Both the position numbers and the translations under genes were made by a program. The notes under the pieces are model-generated. The model searched no databases. It was given only the letters and a program-made list of their open reading frames with translations, and was not told the DNA's origin. From the NCBI GenBank assembly GCA_004124385.1, contig SCKN01000003.1, positions 169,501 to 233,500 on the forward strand: a DNA stretch of 64,000 bases, written 5' to 3'. Origin of the DNA: Fidelibacterota bacterium. Lineage in GTDB: Bacteria; Fidelibacterota; Marinisomatia; Marinisomatales; TCS55. Each line of letters starts with the position of its first letter. The stretch's first letter is position 1. Below, one piece after another: positions 43,868 through 52,358 of this stretch.

Positions 43868-44013
43868 TTATTGTTAACCCATACGCAATTTCATTATATA
43901 TCTTTTTATGGAGGAAGGTTGTGTGAGGATATATGTCTGAATATTTTAAAAGAATTAACTATGAAGATTCTTCACTCTGTTCGGAATTACATGAGTTTTG
44001 ATTAAATTCCCCC

Positions 44014-44916
44014 ATGACAAAAAATAAAAATTCCCGAGGTAATCTGCTTACTGAGCAGCAAAATACAAGCTCAACACATATTGATGATAAGTCCATTACC
44101 GAAATATTGGAGATAATAAATAGGGAAGACCAAACCATTGCAGCAAACACAGCTGTAACCATTCCGGAGATTGCTAACGCAGTCGAACTAACGACAACAG
44201 CCATCATGAGCGGTAACAGAATCATTTATATCGGTGCCGGAACCTCCGGCCGCCTAGGCGTCTTGGACGCCGCGGAAATGCCTCCGACATTTTCTGCGTC
44301 GCCGAACTGGTTCAACTCCATTATCGCCGGAGGCGACGATGCCTTACGCCGATCAATCGAAGGAGCAGAGGATAAACCAGAGGAGGCTGTAAAAGATTTA
44401 AACGCATTCGGTCTAACAAAAGGCGATGTATTGATTGGCATCAGTACTAGCGGCGCGGCAGCCTATGTCCGGCAAGCTTTATCATACGCAAGTGAAATCG
44501 GCTGTGGAACGGTGTATCTCATTTGTACACCCAAACCCTATTTCGAGACAAACGCAGATGTGGTTATAAAAGTAGAAACAGGTCCCGAAGTAATTACGGG
44601 ATCCACGCGCATGAAAGCCGGGACGGCAACGAAACTAGTTTTAAACATGATATCCACTACCACAATGATTAGATTGGGAAAAGTCTACGGAAATCTCATG
44701 GTGGACCTTATGGCTGTGAATGATAAACTGGTGGATCGAGGCACCCGTATTATTTGCCAATTAACAGGTTTAGATCATGAGGCTGCCCAAAAAGCACTTT
44801 ACTCAGCGGATAAATCAGTAAAGATAGCAGTCGTTATGATTGTGAAAAACTGCTCGATGAATGATGCTGAAAAATATTTGGTTGACGTTAAGGGCTTTTT
44901 GAGGGAAGTGATTTAA
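44014..44916 (+). CDS. murQ: N-acetylmuramic acid 6-phosphate etherase
   Basis: MurQ removes D-lactate from MurNAc 6-phosphate to give GlcNAc 6-phosphate in peptidoglycan recycling. The 300-residue protein has the N-terminal LLTEQQNTSSTHID pattern, the SIS-domain loop IGAGTSGRLGVLDAAEMPPTF with the catalytic Glu, SIEGAEDKPE with the second acidic residue, and GPEVITGSTRMKAGTATKLV. Its central part is richer in G+C (36 of 60 bases in 44221-44280) than flanking genes, hinting at transfer. No MurNAc kinase or PTS gene is in the window, so the source of the phosphorylated substrate is elsewhere. Confidence 0.96.
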   Translation: MTKNKNSRGNLLTEQQNTSSTHIDDKSITEILEIINREDQTIAANTAVTIPEIANAVELTTTAIMSGNRIIYIGAGTSGRLGVLDAAEMPPTFSASPNWFNSIIAGGDDALRRSIEGAEDKPEEAVKDLNAFGLTKGDVLIGISTSGAAAYVRQALSYASEIGCGTVYLICTPKPYFETNADVVIKVETGPEVITGSTRMKAGTATKLVLNMISTTTMIRLGKVYGNLMVDLMAVNDKLVDRGTRIICQLTGLDHEAAQKALYSADKSVKIAVVMIVKNCSMNDAEKYLVDVKGFLREVI

Positions 44917-44987
44917 TAAAAGAAACAGAATTAATAATTCGAATGCTTTTTTTATGTTCAGCATTATTGTTATGATATTTATCCAAA

Positions 44988-45025
44988 GATAAGGTGTAAT
45001 TTATCGAAATGAAAATCACCTTATC
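44988..45025. promoter_or_regulatory. Inverted repeat upstream of the small lipoprotein gene
   Basis: GATAAGGTG (44988-44996) and CACCTTATC (45017-45025) are perfect 9-base inverted copies separated by 20 bases, ending 22 bp before the ATG. The spacing suits a dimeric operator or a leader hairpin. The following AGGAAA just before the start is the likely ribosome site. Confidence 0.4.
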
Positions 45026-45046
45026 ACTTAACTAGGAAAAAATAAA

Positions 45047-45241
45047 ATGAAAATAAACTCTATCATAAAATGGACCCTTTCTCTTGTGCTCGTTGCCTTG
45101 TTTTCTTTGAATCTAACCGGCTGTTGTAAAACATGTAAAAAGACAGAAAGCGCCCCACAAGAAAATACTTCTGAAGAAACGTCAAAAAACGAAAATCCTT
45201 CTAGCGAACACCCAACCAGCGAGCATCCATCTGGGGACTAG
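45047..45241 (+). CDS. Small lipoprotein with Glu/Ser/Pro repeat tail
   Basis: The 64-residue precursor has a basic start (MKINSIIKW), a hydrophobic core, and the lipobox NLTGC with mature Cys-Cys-Lys-Thr-Cys. Three cysteines lie within five residues. The remaining tail is polar and repetitive, with SEHP repeated three times in variant form (SSEHPTSEHPSGD). It is short enough to be a linker-like surface peptide; the His residues and clustered Cys could bind metal (inference). AGGA lies about 10 bases upstream. No named family is recognised. Confidence 0.7.
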   Translation: MKINSIIKWTLSLVLVALFSLNLTGCCKTCKKTESAPQENTSEETSKNENPSSEHPTSEHPSGD

Positions 45242-45305
45242 TTTTATCAAAACAATCATCTCTTCCTCCATTAATTTAGATGGAAGGCGTAAATTAATTG
45301 GTGTC

Positions 45306-46616
45306 TTGAGTGTCCTTATTGTCTTATTCATGGCTTGCAGTGAAAAAGTACATTCTAGCGAAGAAAGTCCGGATGTAGTTACAGCGGATATTCAAGCCGG
45401 CATTGAGAAACATATTGAAGCACAGACCAAGCTGGGCGAGGGTTATTTTATTATGCTCTACGAAGAAAGGGAGCTTAAGCTAAAACTAGTCCGAGTTCAT
45501 ACGGAATATCTGGCTCATCTTGCACCCGGTCGTCACTTTGCCTGCGTTGATCTTGCCAGTACAGATGGACATGTGTACGATGTAGATTTTTTTCTCTCTG
45601 GTAATGTAGGCGAAATGGAGGTTACCGAAACAACCGTTCATAAAACAAATGGACAGCCTCTCTACGTATGGAAGCAAAAGGAAGATAAAACGTGGTTTCG
45701 CTTGCCTACCGATGATGCCACACCTGATTTGCTCGGAGTCTTGAAAGAAGAAGATGAGTTTGAATTTTTCTATCAAGTGACACTCCCGGAGATGAAGGAT
45801 GAGGGTCGCATGTGGATACCTTACCCCACAACAGATTCTTTTCAGACTGTAGAATTAAAAAACATTCAATCTCCCGTAAATCACAAAATATTGGTAGATG
45901 ACATCAATGGGAATAAAGCATTTTATATGGTTTTTAATCCAGAGCATAGTGGAAAAATGATAGAAATATCATATCGAGTCAAACATCTTGAAAGAGGCGT
46001 TTATGAAGACAAGAGTCGAGATCCACACGAATTTCTACGTCCGAATCGTCTCGTCCCTGAATTAGAGTCCTTCAAAGAAATTGCGACTGGAGTGATTCAC
46101 GGTAAGTTGGGCACACTTGCTCAAGCACGTGCTTTATATGATCATACCATAGATCGTATGAGCTACATAAAATATGGCGAAGGTTGGGGTAAGGGAGATG
46201 CAGTTTATGCTTGTGATTCACGAACGGGTAACTGCACAGATTTCCACTCCTATTTTATTGCTTTAGCAAGATCCGTAGAAATTCCCGCACGTTTTGCGAT
46301 TGGTGCTTCTATTCCTTCATCCAGAAATGAAGGTGGAATTGATGGCTATCATTGTTGGGCAGAATTTTATACAGATGGAAATTGGTGGCCTATTGATATT
46401 AGTGAAGGAGACAAGTGTTCTGCTTTATCCAATTATTATTTTGGTCATCATCCGGCTAATCGGATCGAATTTAGCCGTGGACGCGATTTGGTATTTGAAC
46501 CAGGCCCAATTTCGGGTGCTATAAATTTTCTCGCATATCCTGTATTCGAACTTGCAGGTAAAATTACCAAAACGAACGTTACATTTTCTTTCCAGAGAAT
46601 TTTCGATTCCCTTTAA
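45306..46616 (+). CDS. Transglutaminase-like superfamily lipoprotein
   Basis: A 436-residue protein whose C-terminal half is a transglutaminase/protease-like papain fold with catalytic Cys310 (RTGNCTDFHSYF), His349 (GYHCWAEFY) and Asp364 (WWPIDISEG). The N-terminal half (about 30-250) is a beta-rich domain common before such cores. The N-terminus VLIVLFMACSEK looks like a lipoprotein signal. The start is uncertain: TTG at 45306 gives no positive n-region, while the same frame is open upstream and encodes GRRKLIG, which would complete a normal signal but offers no standard start codon. It probably cuts or crosslinks envelope peptides. Confidence 0.8.
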   Translation: MSVLIVLFMACSEKVHSSEESPDVVTADIQAGIEKHIEAQTKLGEGYFIMLYEERELKLKLVRVHTEYLAHLAPGRHFACVDLASTDGHVYDVDFFLSGNVGEMEVTETTVHKTNGQPLYVWKQKEDKTWFRLPTDDATPDLLGVLKEEDEFEFFYQVTLPEMKDEGRMWIPYPTTDSFQTVELKNIQSPVNHKILVDDINGNKAFYMVFNPEHSGKMIEISYRVKHLERGVYEDKSRDPHEFLRPNRLVPELESFKEIATGVIHGKLGTLAQARALYDHTIDRMSYIKYGEGWGKGDAVYACDSRTGNCTDFHSYFIALARSVEIPARFAIGASIPSSRNEGGIDGYHCWAEFYTDGNWWPIDISEGDKCSALSNYYFGHHPANRIEFSRGRDLVFEPGPISGAINFLAYPVFELAGKITKTNVTFSFQRIFDSL

Positions 46617-46627
46617 TCAAAAGGGAA
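46607..46627 (+). terminator. Possible terminator hairpin at the end of the transglutaminase gene
   Basis: TTCCCTTT (46607-46614) pairs with AAAGGGAA (46620-46627) across the stop codon. There is no T run after it, so it may instead stabilise the transcript end. Confidence 0.3.
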
Positions 46628-46867
46628 TTATGCCGGGTTTGGCCTAGGTGCATTTCTTTTCAGATCATTACTGAAGTAAACTGTCATTAAAAAGGATGAA
46701 ATGAAATAGAAAACAACTCCACTGGAAAACACATTATTAAAACCAAACTAGCTATAATTTTGAATATAAAACAGTGTAAACCCGATCATTAACTTTACCG
46801 ATTCAGTCACCTATGCAATGCAGCTTTATTAAAACTTTATTTAATACAGCTTCCTTAAAATCTATAT
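46628..46867. other. Non-coding stretch without recognisable features
   Basis: A+T-rich sequence in which no gene, RNA or clear repeat was found on either strand. On the minus strand it follows the desaturase relic and may hold its decayed 3' part. Confidence 0.5.
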
Positions 46868-47202
46868 TCACATGCTCCATAAAATATTCACTCGATGATT
46901 AAGCCGATGCACCCAATACCCAGAAAAATCTTCGATAATAAAAGCGATAATAACCGGCAAGCCAGACGGGCTCCAGTTTATAGATTGTAATGGTGTTTTA
47001 CGAGCCAAGAATAACTGATGAGTGCAATGCCAATTTTAACGCCGTCACGTAATGTATTAGTAGAGCCGGGACTTAAGCTTGATATCACATCGCTTGCCCG
47101 ATTGATGGTAAGTCCTTTTCGCCGAGCAACAATCGCTTCCAGTAGGATAAGTGTCATAAAAATCGGAACAGCTATAAATAAAGATTTTATATAGAAACTC
47201 AT
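46868..47202 (-). pseudogene. Relic of a sterol desaturase/fatty acid hydroxylase family gene
   Basis: The minus strand opens with ATG at 47202 and encodes about 74 residues: an N-terminal membrane helix (FIAVPIFMTLILLEAIVARR) followed by NRASDVISSLSPGS, a pattern typical of the N-terminus of this family. That frame stops at 46978. In the next frame the sequence continues with PVIIAFIIEDFSGYWVHRLN and HRVNILWSM, matching the D-x-x-x-YWxHRxxH iron-site motif, then reaches TGA at 46868-46870. A full gene would be about 270 residues or more, so this is a frameshifted, 3'-truncated remnant. The intact family uses a di-iron centre to hydroxylate or desaturate lipids. Confidence 0.65.
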
Positions 47203-47367
47203 GGAGAAAATTTAAACTATCTTATAATAGACTAAGGGAGTATTAAAACATTTACAGATTATAATCCACTCATTTGTCCTTACATTTCATTGTGTAGATT
47301 TTAAGAATTATAAAATCTTATTTAAGAGAACCTTTAATAAGAATAGTTTTATTAATTTTACTGAAAT

Positions 47368-48690
47368 ATGAATAACAAAACAAAACAGAGTACTATCAGT
47401 TTATGGTTGAGTCGAGCTCCAACCTGGCAGTTTAGCTTATACGCCATGGGTTTTGCATTTTTGACATATTTCTGCATGTATGCATTCAGAAAGCCGTTCG
47501 GAGCGGCAACCTATGCGGGTCTGGAATTCATGGGCACGGGGATCAAACTCAAGACAGCCTTTGTTATCGGGCAAATTATCGGCTACACTATTTCTAAATA
47601 TTACGGATGCAAATTTTGCTCGGAAATCGGACGAAACCAGCAGGCAAAAGCACTAGTCATGATGATCATCATAGCCGAGTCAGCATTGCTTGGATTCGCA
47701 ATTCTTCCGGAAAACCTCAAGGTATTAGCCATCTTTATTAACGGCTTACCTCTGGGCATGGTTTGGGGTCTCGTTTCACGATATCTGGAGGGTAGAAAAA
47801 CGGCAGAACTCTTGTTCGCCGGATTGAGCTGTTCCTATATCGTCGCCAGCAGCTCGGTTAAAACAGTGGGCGGATGGATCATGGAAGCGGGCATTACTGA
47901 ATTTTGGATGCCTGTGACCGTCGGAGCCATTTTCTTTATACCCTTTATTATTTCAGTCTTTTTACTAAATCAATTACCTGACCCCAGCGCCGACGATATT
48001 TCCAGCAGGTGTGAGCGAACTGTTATGGACGGTCAAAGTCGGTCCATATTTTTTAAACAATTTATGGGTGGCATGATAATGCTGCTCATTCTCTATTTCT
48101 TTTTGACGGCTTACCGGGATGTCCGGGATATGTACATGCCGGAAGTGTTTGCGGCCATGGGCTACGGAACCGAACCGACGTTATTTTCAAAAGCAGATTT
48201 GCCCATCGCATTGGGCATTATGGTCGTTATGGCTTTACTCAATTTGGCGAAAGATCATCGGAAGGGATTGTTAGCTGTTTTTTCCGTTATGTTGGGCGGT
48301 ATGATTCTTATGGGAGTGGCAACTGTTCTCAAAGATTTAAATATTATTAGCGGACTATGGTGGATGATTCTGATTGGCTTCGGCGCATATTTGGCGTACG
48401 TACCTTTTGGTGCCGTATTATTTGAAAGAATCATGGCGTCAACTCGTGCAGCTGGAACAGCTGTTTTTGCTATTTACCTGAGTGATGCTATCGGTTACAC
48501 CGGATCGATTGGAATCCAACTTTATAAAGATTGGGGACAAGCAGATCTTAATTATTACCAGTTTATGCGGTACTTTACCTACAGTATGGCTACCCTTGGA
48601 ACTGTTCTATTTATTTTGAGCGGTATATACTTTTTGGCAAAAGCAAAGACCGCATCTATTACCAATGATGGATTACAGAATACCGCTTGA
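47368..48690 (+). CDS. DUF5690-family transporter (major-facilitator-like)
   Basis: A 440-residue polytopic membrane protein with about 12 helices. Conserved segments match the DUF5690 family as recalled: TYFCMYAFRKPFGAATYAG, IIGYTISKYYG, NGLPLGMVWGLVSRYLEGR and KTVGGWIMEAGITEFWMP. The family resembles MFS carriers; no substrate is established here. Codons in the first half are richer in G and C than neighbouring genes, suggesting acquisition. It is flanked upstream by a decayed gene and downstream by an unknown 169-residue protein, so this looks like an accessory patch. Confidence 0.8.
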   Translation: MNNKTKQSTISLWLSRAPTWQFSLYAMGFAFLTYFCMYAFRKPFGAATYAGLEFMGTGIKLKTAFVIGQIIGYTISKYYGCKFCSEIGRNQQAKALVMMIIIAESALLGFAILPENLKVLAIFINGLPLGMVWGLVSRYLEGRKTAELLFAGLSCSYIVASSSVKTVGGWIMEAGITEFWMPVTVGAIFFIPFIISVFLLNQLPDPSADDISSRCERTVMDGQSRSIFFKQFMGGMIMLLILYFFLTAYRDVRDMYMPEVFAAMGYGTEPTLFSKADLPIALGIMVVMALLNLAKDHRKGLLAVFSVMLGGMILMGVATVLKDLNIISGLWWMILIGFGAYLAYVPFGAVLFERIMASTRAAGTAVFAIYLSDAIGYTGSIGIQLYKDWGQADLNYYQFMRYFTYSMATLGTVLFILSGIYFLAKAKTASITNDGLQNTA

Positions 48691-48738
48691 TTCAAGTTAA
48701 ATTCAGTTCACCTATTTATAACTAAAAGAGATTATTTC

Positions 48739-49248
48739 ATGCTTGATTACAATTCATTAGACGAAATGGCTAAACGCGATTTTAAAAAACACCTTGAAGA
48801 GTGTGCCAAAGCGATTGGTGGTAAAAATTATTTTCTGCAACTTGTAGAATCAATTCGGGATACACGTCCCCATCCCTTAATGGCAAAAAATGCTAGATTC
48901 CAATTTTCTCAAGGAAATGTAAAATGGCAAAAAGTTATATATAAAGATAAAGTTCATTTATTAATAAAACTTCTTGGTGAAAATCAAACGAATGGAAATT
49001 TAATGCCCAAAAAAGGGGATAAGGGTTTTAAAACAGTTATGAACCTTTTACGAACATTAGGACCTATGAAATTTGAAGTGAATCCCAAAAATAAAGTAAA
49101 TGGAGATGGATTTATTTTACATCCATTTGATCGAATTGATAACAAAACAACGCAGCTCAATTATATATTTGATGCTGTATTCTTTATGCCGATGTATGTA
49201 GTTAAAAAAGCGTTAACTGGTTCCGGGAAAAAGAAGAAACGCTCATAA
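48739..49248 (+). CDS. Uncharacterised 169-residue protein
   Basis: Not recognised. The protein is soluble-looking, with an N-terminal acidic helix (NSLDEMAKRDFKKHLEECAK), a strand-rich middle (WQKVIYKDKVHLLIKLL), a GDGFILHPFDRID segment, a hydrophobic stretch (YIFDAVFFMPMYVV) and a very basic C-terminus (GSGKKKKRS). The last part could bind membranes or nucleic acid (inference). It starts 48 bp after the DUF5690 gene and may share its transcript; AGAGA before the ATG is a weak ribosome site. Confidence 0.65.
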   Translation: MLDYNSLDEMAKRDFKKHLEECAKAIGGKNYFLQLVESIRDTRPHPLMAKNARFQFSQGNVKWQKVIYKDKVHLLIKLLGENQTNGNLMPKKGDKGFKTVMNLLRTLGPMKFEVNPKNKVNGDGFILHPFDRIDNKTTQLNYIFDAVFFMPMYVVKKALTGSGKKKKRS

Positions 49249-49301
49249 GTAATTTTTATATTAAATCCCTTACACAAAATTTAAGACCAATTATACCGTT
49301 T

Positions 49302-49387
49302 AATTCAACTACCCACATTTGTGAGAGCAGTTGAATTATTAAACATAATACCACTGATTATACCATAGAATACTCAAAATGAGTATT
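49302..49387. promoter_or_regulatory. Two inverted repeats in the gap before the secreted tandem-domain gene
   Basis: AATTCAACT (49302-49310) and AGTTGAATT (49329-49337) are perfect inverted copies with an 18-base loop. AATACTC (49369-49375) and GAGTATT (49381-49387) form a tighter hairpin with loop AAAAT. The first may end the upstream transcript; the second lies where an operator or leader structure for the downstream gene would be. Confidence 0.35.
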
Positions 49388-49440
49388 TACAAATAACCAC
49401 AATAAGTTTATATTATATGAAACAAACCAAGGAGTCTAGA

Positions 49441-50283
49441 ATGATTATTAAGCGGATAGCGTGTTTGTGCATTTGTATATCGGTTACAGGCATTTTACAA
49501 GCACAGTACAATCCAGATAACCACGTTGTAACCATCTCCAAGTATTACCTAAAAGCTATGAAAGATATTGAAGATGGGTCACGTGAAGAACGAAAAGAGT
49601 CATTTGAAGAAGAAGCAAAGAAGATGAACCCTCTAAAAGAAAAATTGATCAGTTCAATGGTATTAGGTCATTACTGGTCAGGTGCATCTAATGAAGTTGT
49701 GGAACTCAATGAATGGGCATCCATTGCTGACGCAGATGAAACGATACGGACCACAGCAGACACCAGGAAAAAAGCATGGCGAAAGGATGAAGACCGGGAA
49801 GAATTCATGAAAAAATTCAACAAATATTGGGTCGGAAAGCATACAGATGTTGCGATTCTAGAATTAAATATGGATTATTTGAAGCGGTCATCACGCAAGC
49901 ACAAAGAAGATACATTTGTTACGATCGTTCAATATACTCTTGTACCTCTTTCAACAGTGGAAGATGGATCTGCTGAAGAAAGAAAAGAATTGCAGCAAAC
50001 ATTTTTTGATAACATCGTTAAAAAAGATGACACCATTATCAGCTATATGTATTTACAGCATTATTGGTCCGGTTCAGCTGGCGGTCCGGAAGGATGGCCA
50101 ATCATCGTCATTACTGAATATGCTTCTATTGAAGATGCGTTGAATGAAGATAATAGCGCTCTTTGGGAAGCTGCTTGGCCGGATGAAGAAGAACGAAAAG
50201 CATACAGAAAAAAACTATTTGCTTACTGGGGTGGGCATAAAGACCTAGGTTTACATACCAAAAAGGTCAACTTAAGTAAATAA
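49441..50283 (+). CDS. Secreted protein with two copies of an unnamed alpha/beta domain
   Basis: ATG at 49441 is chosen over one at 49417, because AAGGAG sits 6 bases upstream and a signal peptide (MIIKRIACLCIC to LQAQ) then starts at once. The mature 260 residues are an internal duplication. Copy 1 has DIEDGSREERKESFEEEAKK, LGHYWSGASNEVVELNEWAS and FNKYWVGKHTD; copy 2 has VEDGSAEERKEL, LQHYWSGSAGG, VITEYASIEDA and FAYWGGHKD. The HYWSG and (Y/A)SI-x-DA patterns suggest a dimeric alpha-beta-barrel-like fold (inference). No enzyme motif is identified. It ends at a strong terminator. Confidence 0.75.
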   Translation: MIIKRIACLCICISVTGILQAQYNPDNHVVTISKYYLKAMKDIEDGSREERKESFEEEAKKMNPLKEKLISSMVLGHYWSGASNEVVELNEWASIADADETIRTTADTRKKAWRKDEDREEFMKKFNKYWVGKHTDVAILELNMDYLKRSSRKHKEDTFVTIVQYTLVPLSTVEDGSAEERKELQQTFFDNIVKKDDTIISYMYLQHYWSGSAGGPEGWPIIVITEYASIEDALNEDNSALWEAAWPDEEERKAYRKKLFAYWGGHKDLGLHTKKVNLSK

Positions 50284-50305
50284 ATAAAACATGTTAAAGA
50301 TCATC

Positions 50306-50340
50306 AACAAACCCCGCATAAGCGGGGTTTGTTATTTTTA
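50306..50340. terminator. Intrinsic terminator between convergent genes
   Basis: A perfect 12-bp stem, AACAAACCCCGC (50306-50317) and GCGGGGTTTGTT (50322-50333), has loop ATAA and is followed by ATTTTTA. It serves the plus-strand secreted protein and may also stop typA transcripts. Confidence 0.92.
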
Positions 50341-50367
50341 TTAATTATGATGAAATATTATTAATAA

Positions 50368-52197
50368 TTATTCACCGGCGTATTTTTCTTTTTTCTTTGC
50401 TGCCGCACGTTTTCCTGAGTTCAATTCCATTTTACGGAGGCGAATGCTAACAGGCGTAACTTCTACCAATTCATCTTCAGCAATAAATTCAATGGATTGG
50501 TCTAAAGATAAAATGCGATGAGGACGAAGTGTTACGGTTATATCCGACGTGGAACTGCGCATATTTGTCAACTTCTTTTCCCGAGTAATATTCACATCTA
50601 AATCACCCATTTTATTTCGCTCACCAATAATCATACCCGTATACACTTCCGTGGTAACTGGAATGAATAATTCTCCGCGATCTGACATTCCCAAACTTGC
50701 ATACGTGGTCACTTTTCCTTGTCGATCAGCTACGATAGCTCCGCTCATGCGCTGGGGGATAGGGCCAAACCATGGTTCAAAACCGTTAAATAATTTATTC
50801 ATAATACCAGCGCCACGCGTATCAGTAAGAAACTGACTGCGAAAGCCAATTAGCCCACGGGATGGAATCACAAATTCTAAATTGACCCGTCCGTGTCCGT
50901 GATTTTGCAGGTTGGTCATCTTGCCTTTGCGGATGGACAATTTTTCTGTAACAATCCCCACTTTATCTTCAGGTATATCCAGAAAAACTTTTTCCATGGG
51001 CTCCATAGTTTTTCCATTTTCCTCATGGGTGATGACTTGGGGCTTGGATACCATAAATTCGAACCCTTCCCTGCGCATCGTTTCGATAAGGACAGCCATT
51101 TGCAGTTCGCCTCGACCACATATTTCAAAAACTTCAGGACGATCTGTATCGATTATTTCAAGAGACACATTGCCCAATATTTCTTTTTGCAATCGTTCAC
51201 CAATTCTCCTTGAAGTTATATATTTTCCTTCTTTACCCGCGAAAGGACCATTATTGACATAAAAAAACATGGAAACAGTCGGTTTATCAATTTGGATTCG
51301 AGGTAATGGCACAGGATCAGTATGTGAAGAAATGGTATCTCCAATGGCAATATTATCAATACCTGCCACAGCTATAATATCCCCGGCTTCCAAGATATCG
51401 ACAGACTCTTTATGCAGTCCCTTAAATGTATAGCAGGCAGAAAATTTCAAACCACTTTTGATGCCGTCTTCTCCGCATAAACTATATTGCTTGTTCATTT
51501 CAAGAATACCATTATTGAGGCGTCCTACGGCAATTTGACCAACGTAAGGATCGTATTCCAAATTGGTGACTAAAAATTGGGGCACATGATCATCACTTAC
51601 ATCCGGTCCAGGAATTTTGGAAAGAATGCAATCGAACAATGGATTCAAATTTTCAGAGCCATCATCTAAATTTTTGTGACTGATCCCAGCTTTTGCATTT
51701 GTATACAGAATGGGAAAATCAATTTGCTCATCATCCGCATCCAGATCGATAAATAAGTCATACACTTCATTAATCACTTCACTTATACGGGCATCACTGC
51801 GATCGATCTTATTAATAACCAATATGATGGGTAAATGCTTATCAAATGCTTTTTTCAGAACAAATCGTGTTTGAGGAAGGGGTCCTTCACTGGCATCTAC
51901 CAGAAGTAATGCACCATCAACAAGATTTAAACTGCGCTCAACTTCACCACCAAAATCGGCATGGCCGGGAGTATCGATTATATTGATTTTTACATTATTG
52001 TAAATAATGGCTGTGTTTTTCGCTGTAATTGTGATACCTCGTTCCTTTTCCAGATCCATGGAATCCATCACACGATCTTCTACCTTTTGACGTTCATGAA
52101 AGGTGCCGCTTTGTTTTAAAAGACCATCCACCAATGTTGTTTTACCATGATCAACATGGGCAATAATGGCTATATTTCTAAAATTTTCTTTTCTCAT
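50368..52197 (-). CDS. typA: Translational GTPase TypA/BipA
   Basis: A ribosome-associated GTPase related to EF-G that acts in ribosome assembly and stress. The 609-residue protein has the P-loop [10 protein letters not shown], switch region [24 protein letters not shown], and NKIDR for guanine recognition. The EF-G-like domains and the TypA-specific C-terminal domain ([23 protein letters not shown]) follow. Length is normal. It is transcribed alone, with a 161-bp upstream gap shared with the divergent hydrolase gene. Confidence 0.97.
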   Translation of the reverse strand: MRKENFRNIAIIAHVDHGKTTLVDGLLKQSGTFHERQKVEDRVMDSMDLEKERGITITAKNTAIIYNNVKINIIDTPGHADFGGEVERSLNLVDGALLLVDASEGPLPQTRFVLKKAFDKHLPIILVINKIDRSDARISEVINEVYDLFIDLDADDEQIDFPILYTNAKAGISHKNLDDGSENLNPLFDCILSKIPGPDVSDDHVPQFLVTNLEYDPYVGQIAVGRLNNGILEMNKQYSLCGEDGIKSGLKFSACYTFKGLHKESVDILEAGDIIAVAGIDNIAIGDTISSHTDPVPLPRIQIDKPTVSMFFYVNNGPFAGKEGKYITSRRIGERLQKEILGNVSLEIIDTDRPEVFEICGRGELQMAVLIETMRREGFEFMVSKPQVITHEENGKTMEPMEKVFLDIPEDKVGIVTEKLSIRKGKMTNLQNHGHGRVNLEFVIPSRGLIGFRSQFLTDTRGAGIMNKLFNGFEPWFGPIPQRMSGAIVADRQGKVTTYASLGMSDRGELFIPVTTEVYTGMIIGERNKMGDLDVNITREKKLTNMRSSTSDITVTLRPHRILSLDQSIEFIAEDELVEVTPVSIRLRKMELNSGKRAAAKKKEKYAGE

Positions 52198-52358
52198 ATT
52201 CTTCTATTTAATTAAGGGGTAAAAAATGCCCGGGAATTTCTGACATATTCTGATCATTAGGAATGTAAACATTTATTATTGGATATATATTTTCTTTATA
52301 ATTCAGACTATGTATTTTCAGTAATTTCTTCTTCTAAAAATTGAAAGTGCAAAATAAA

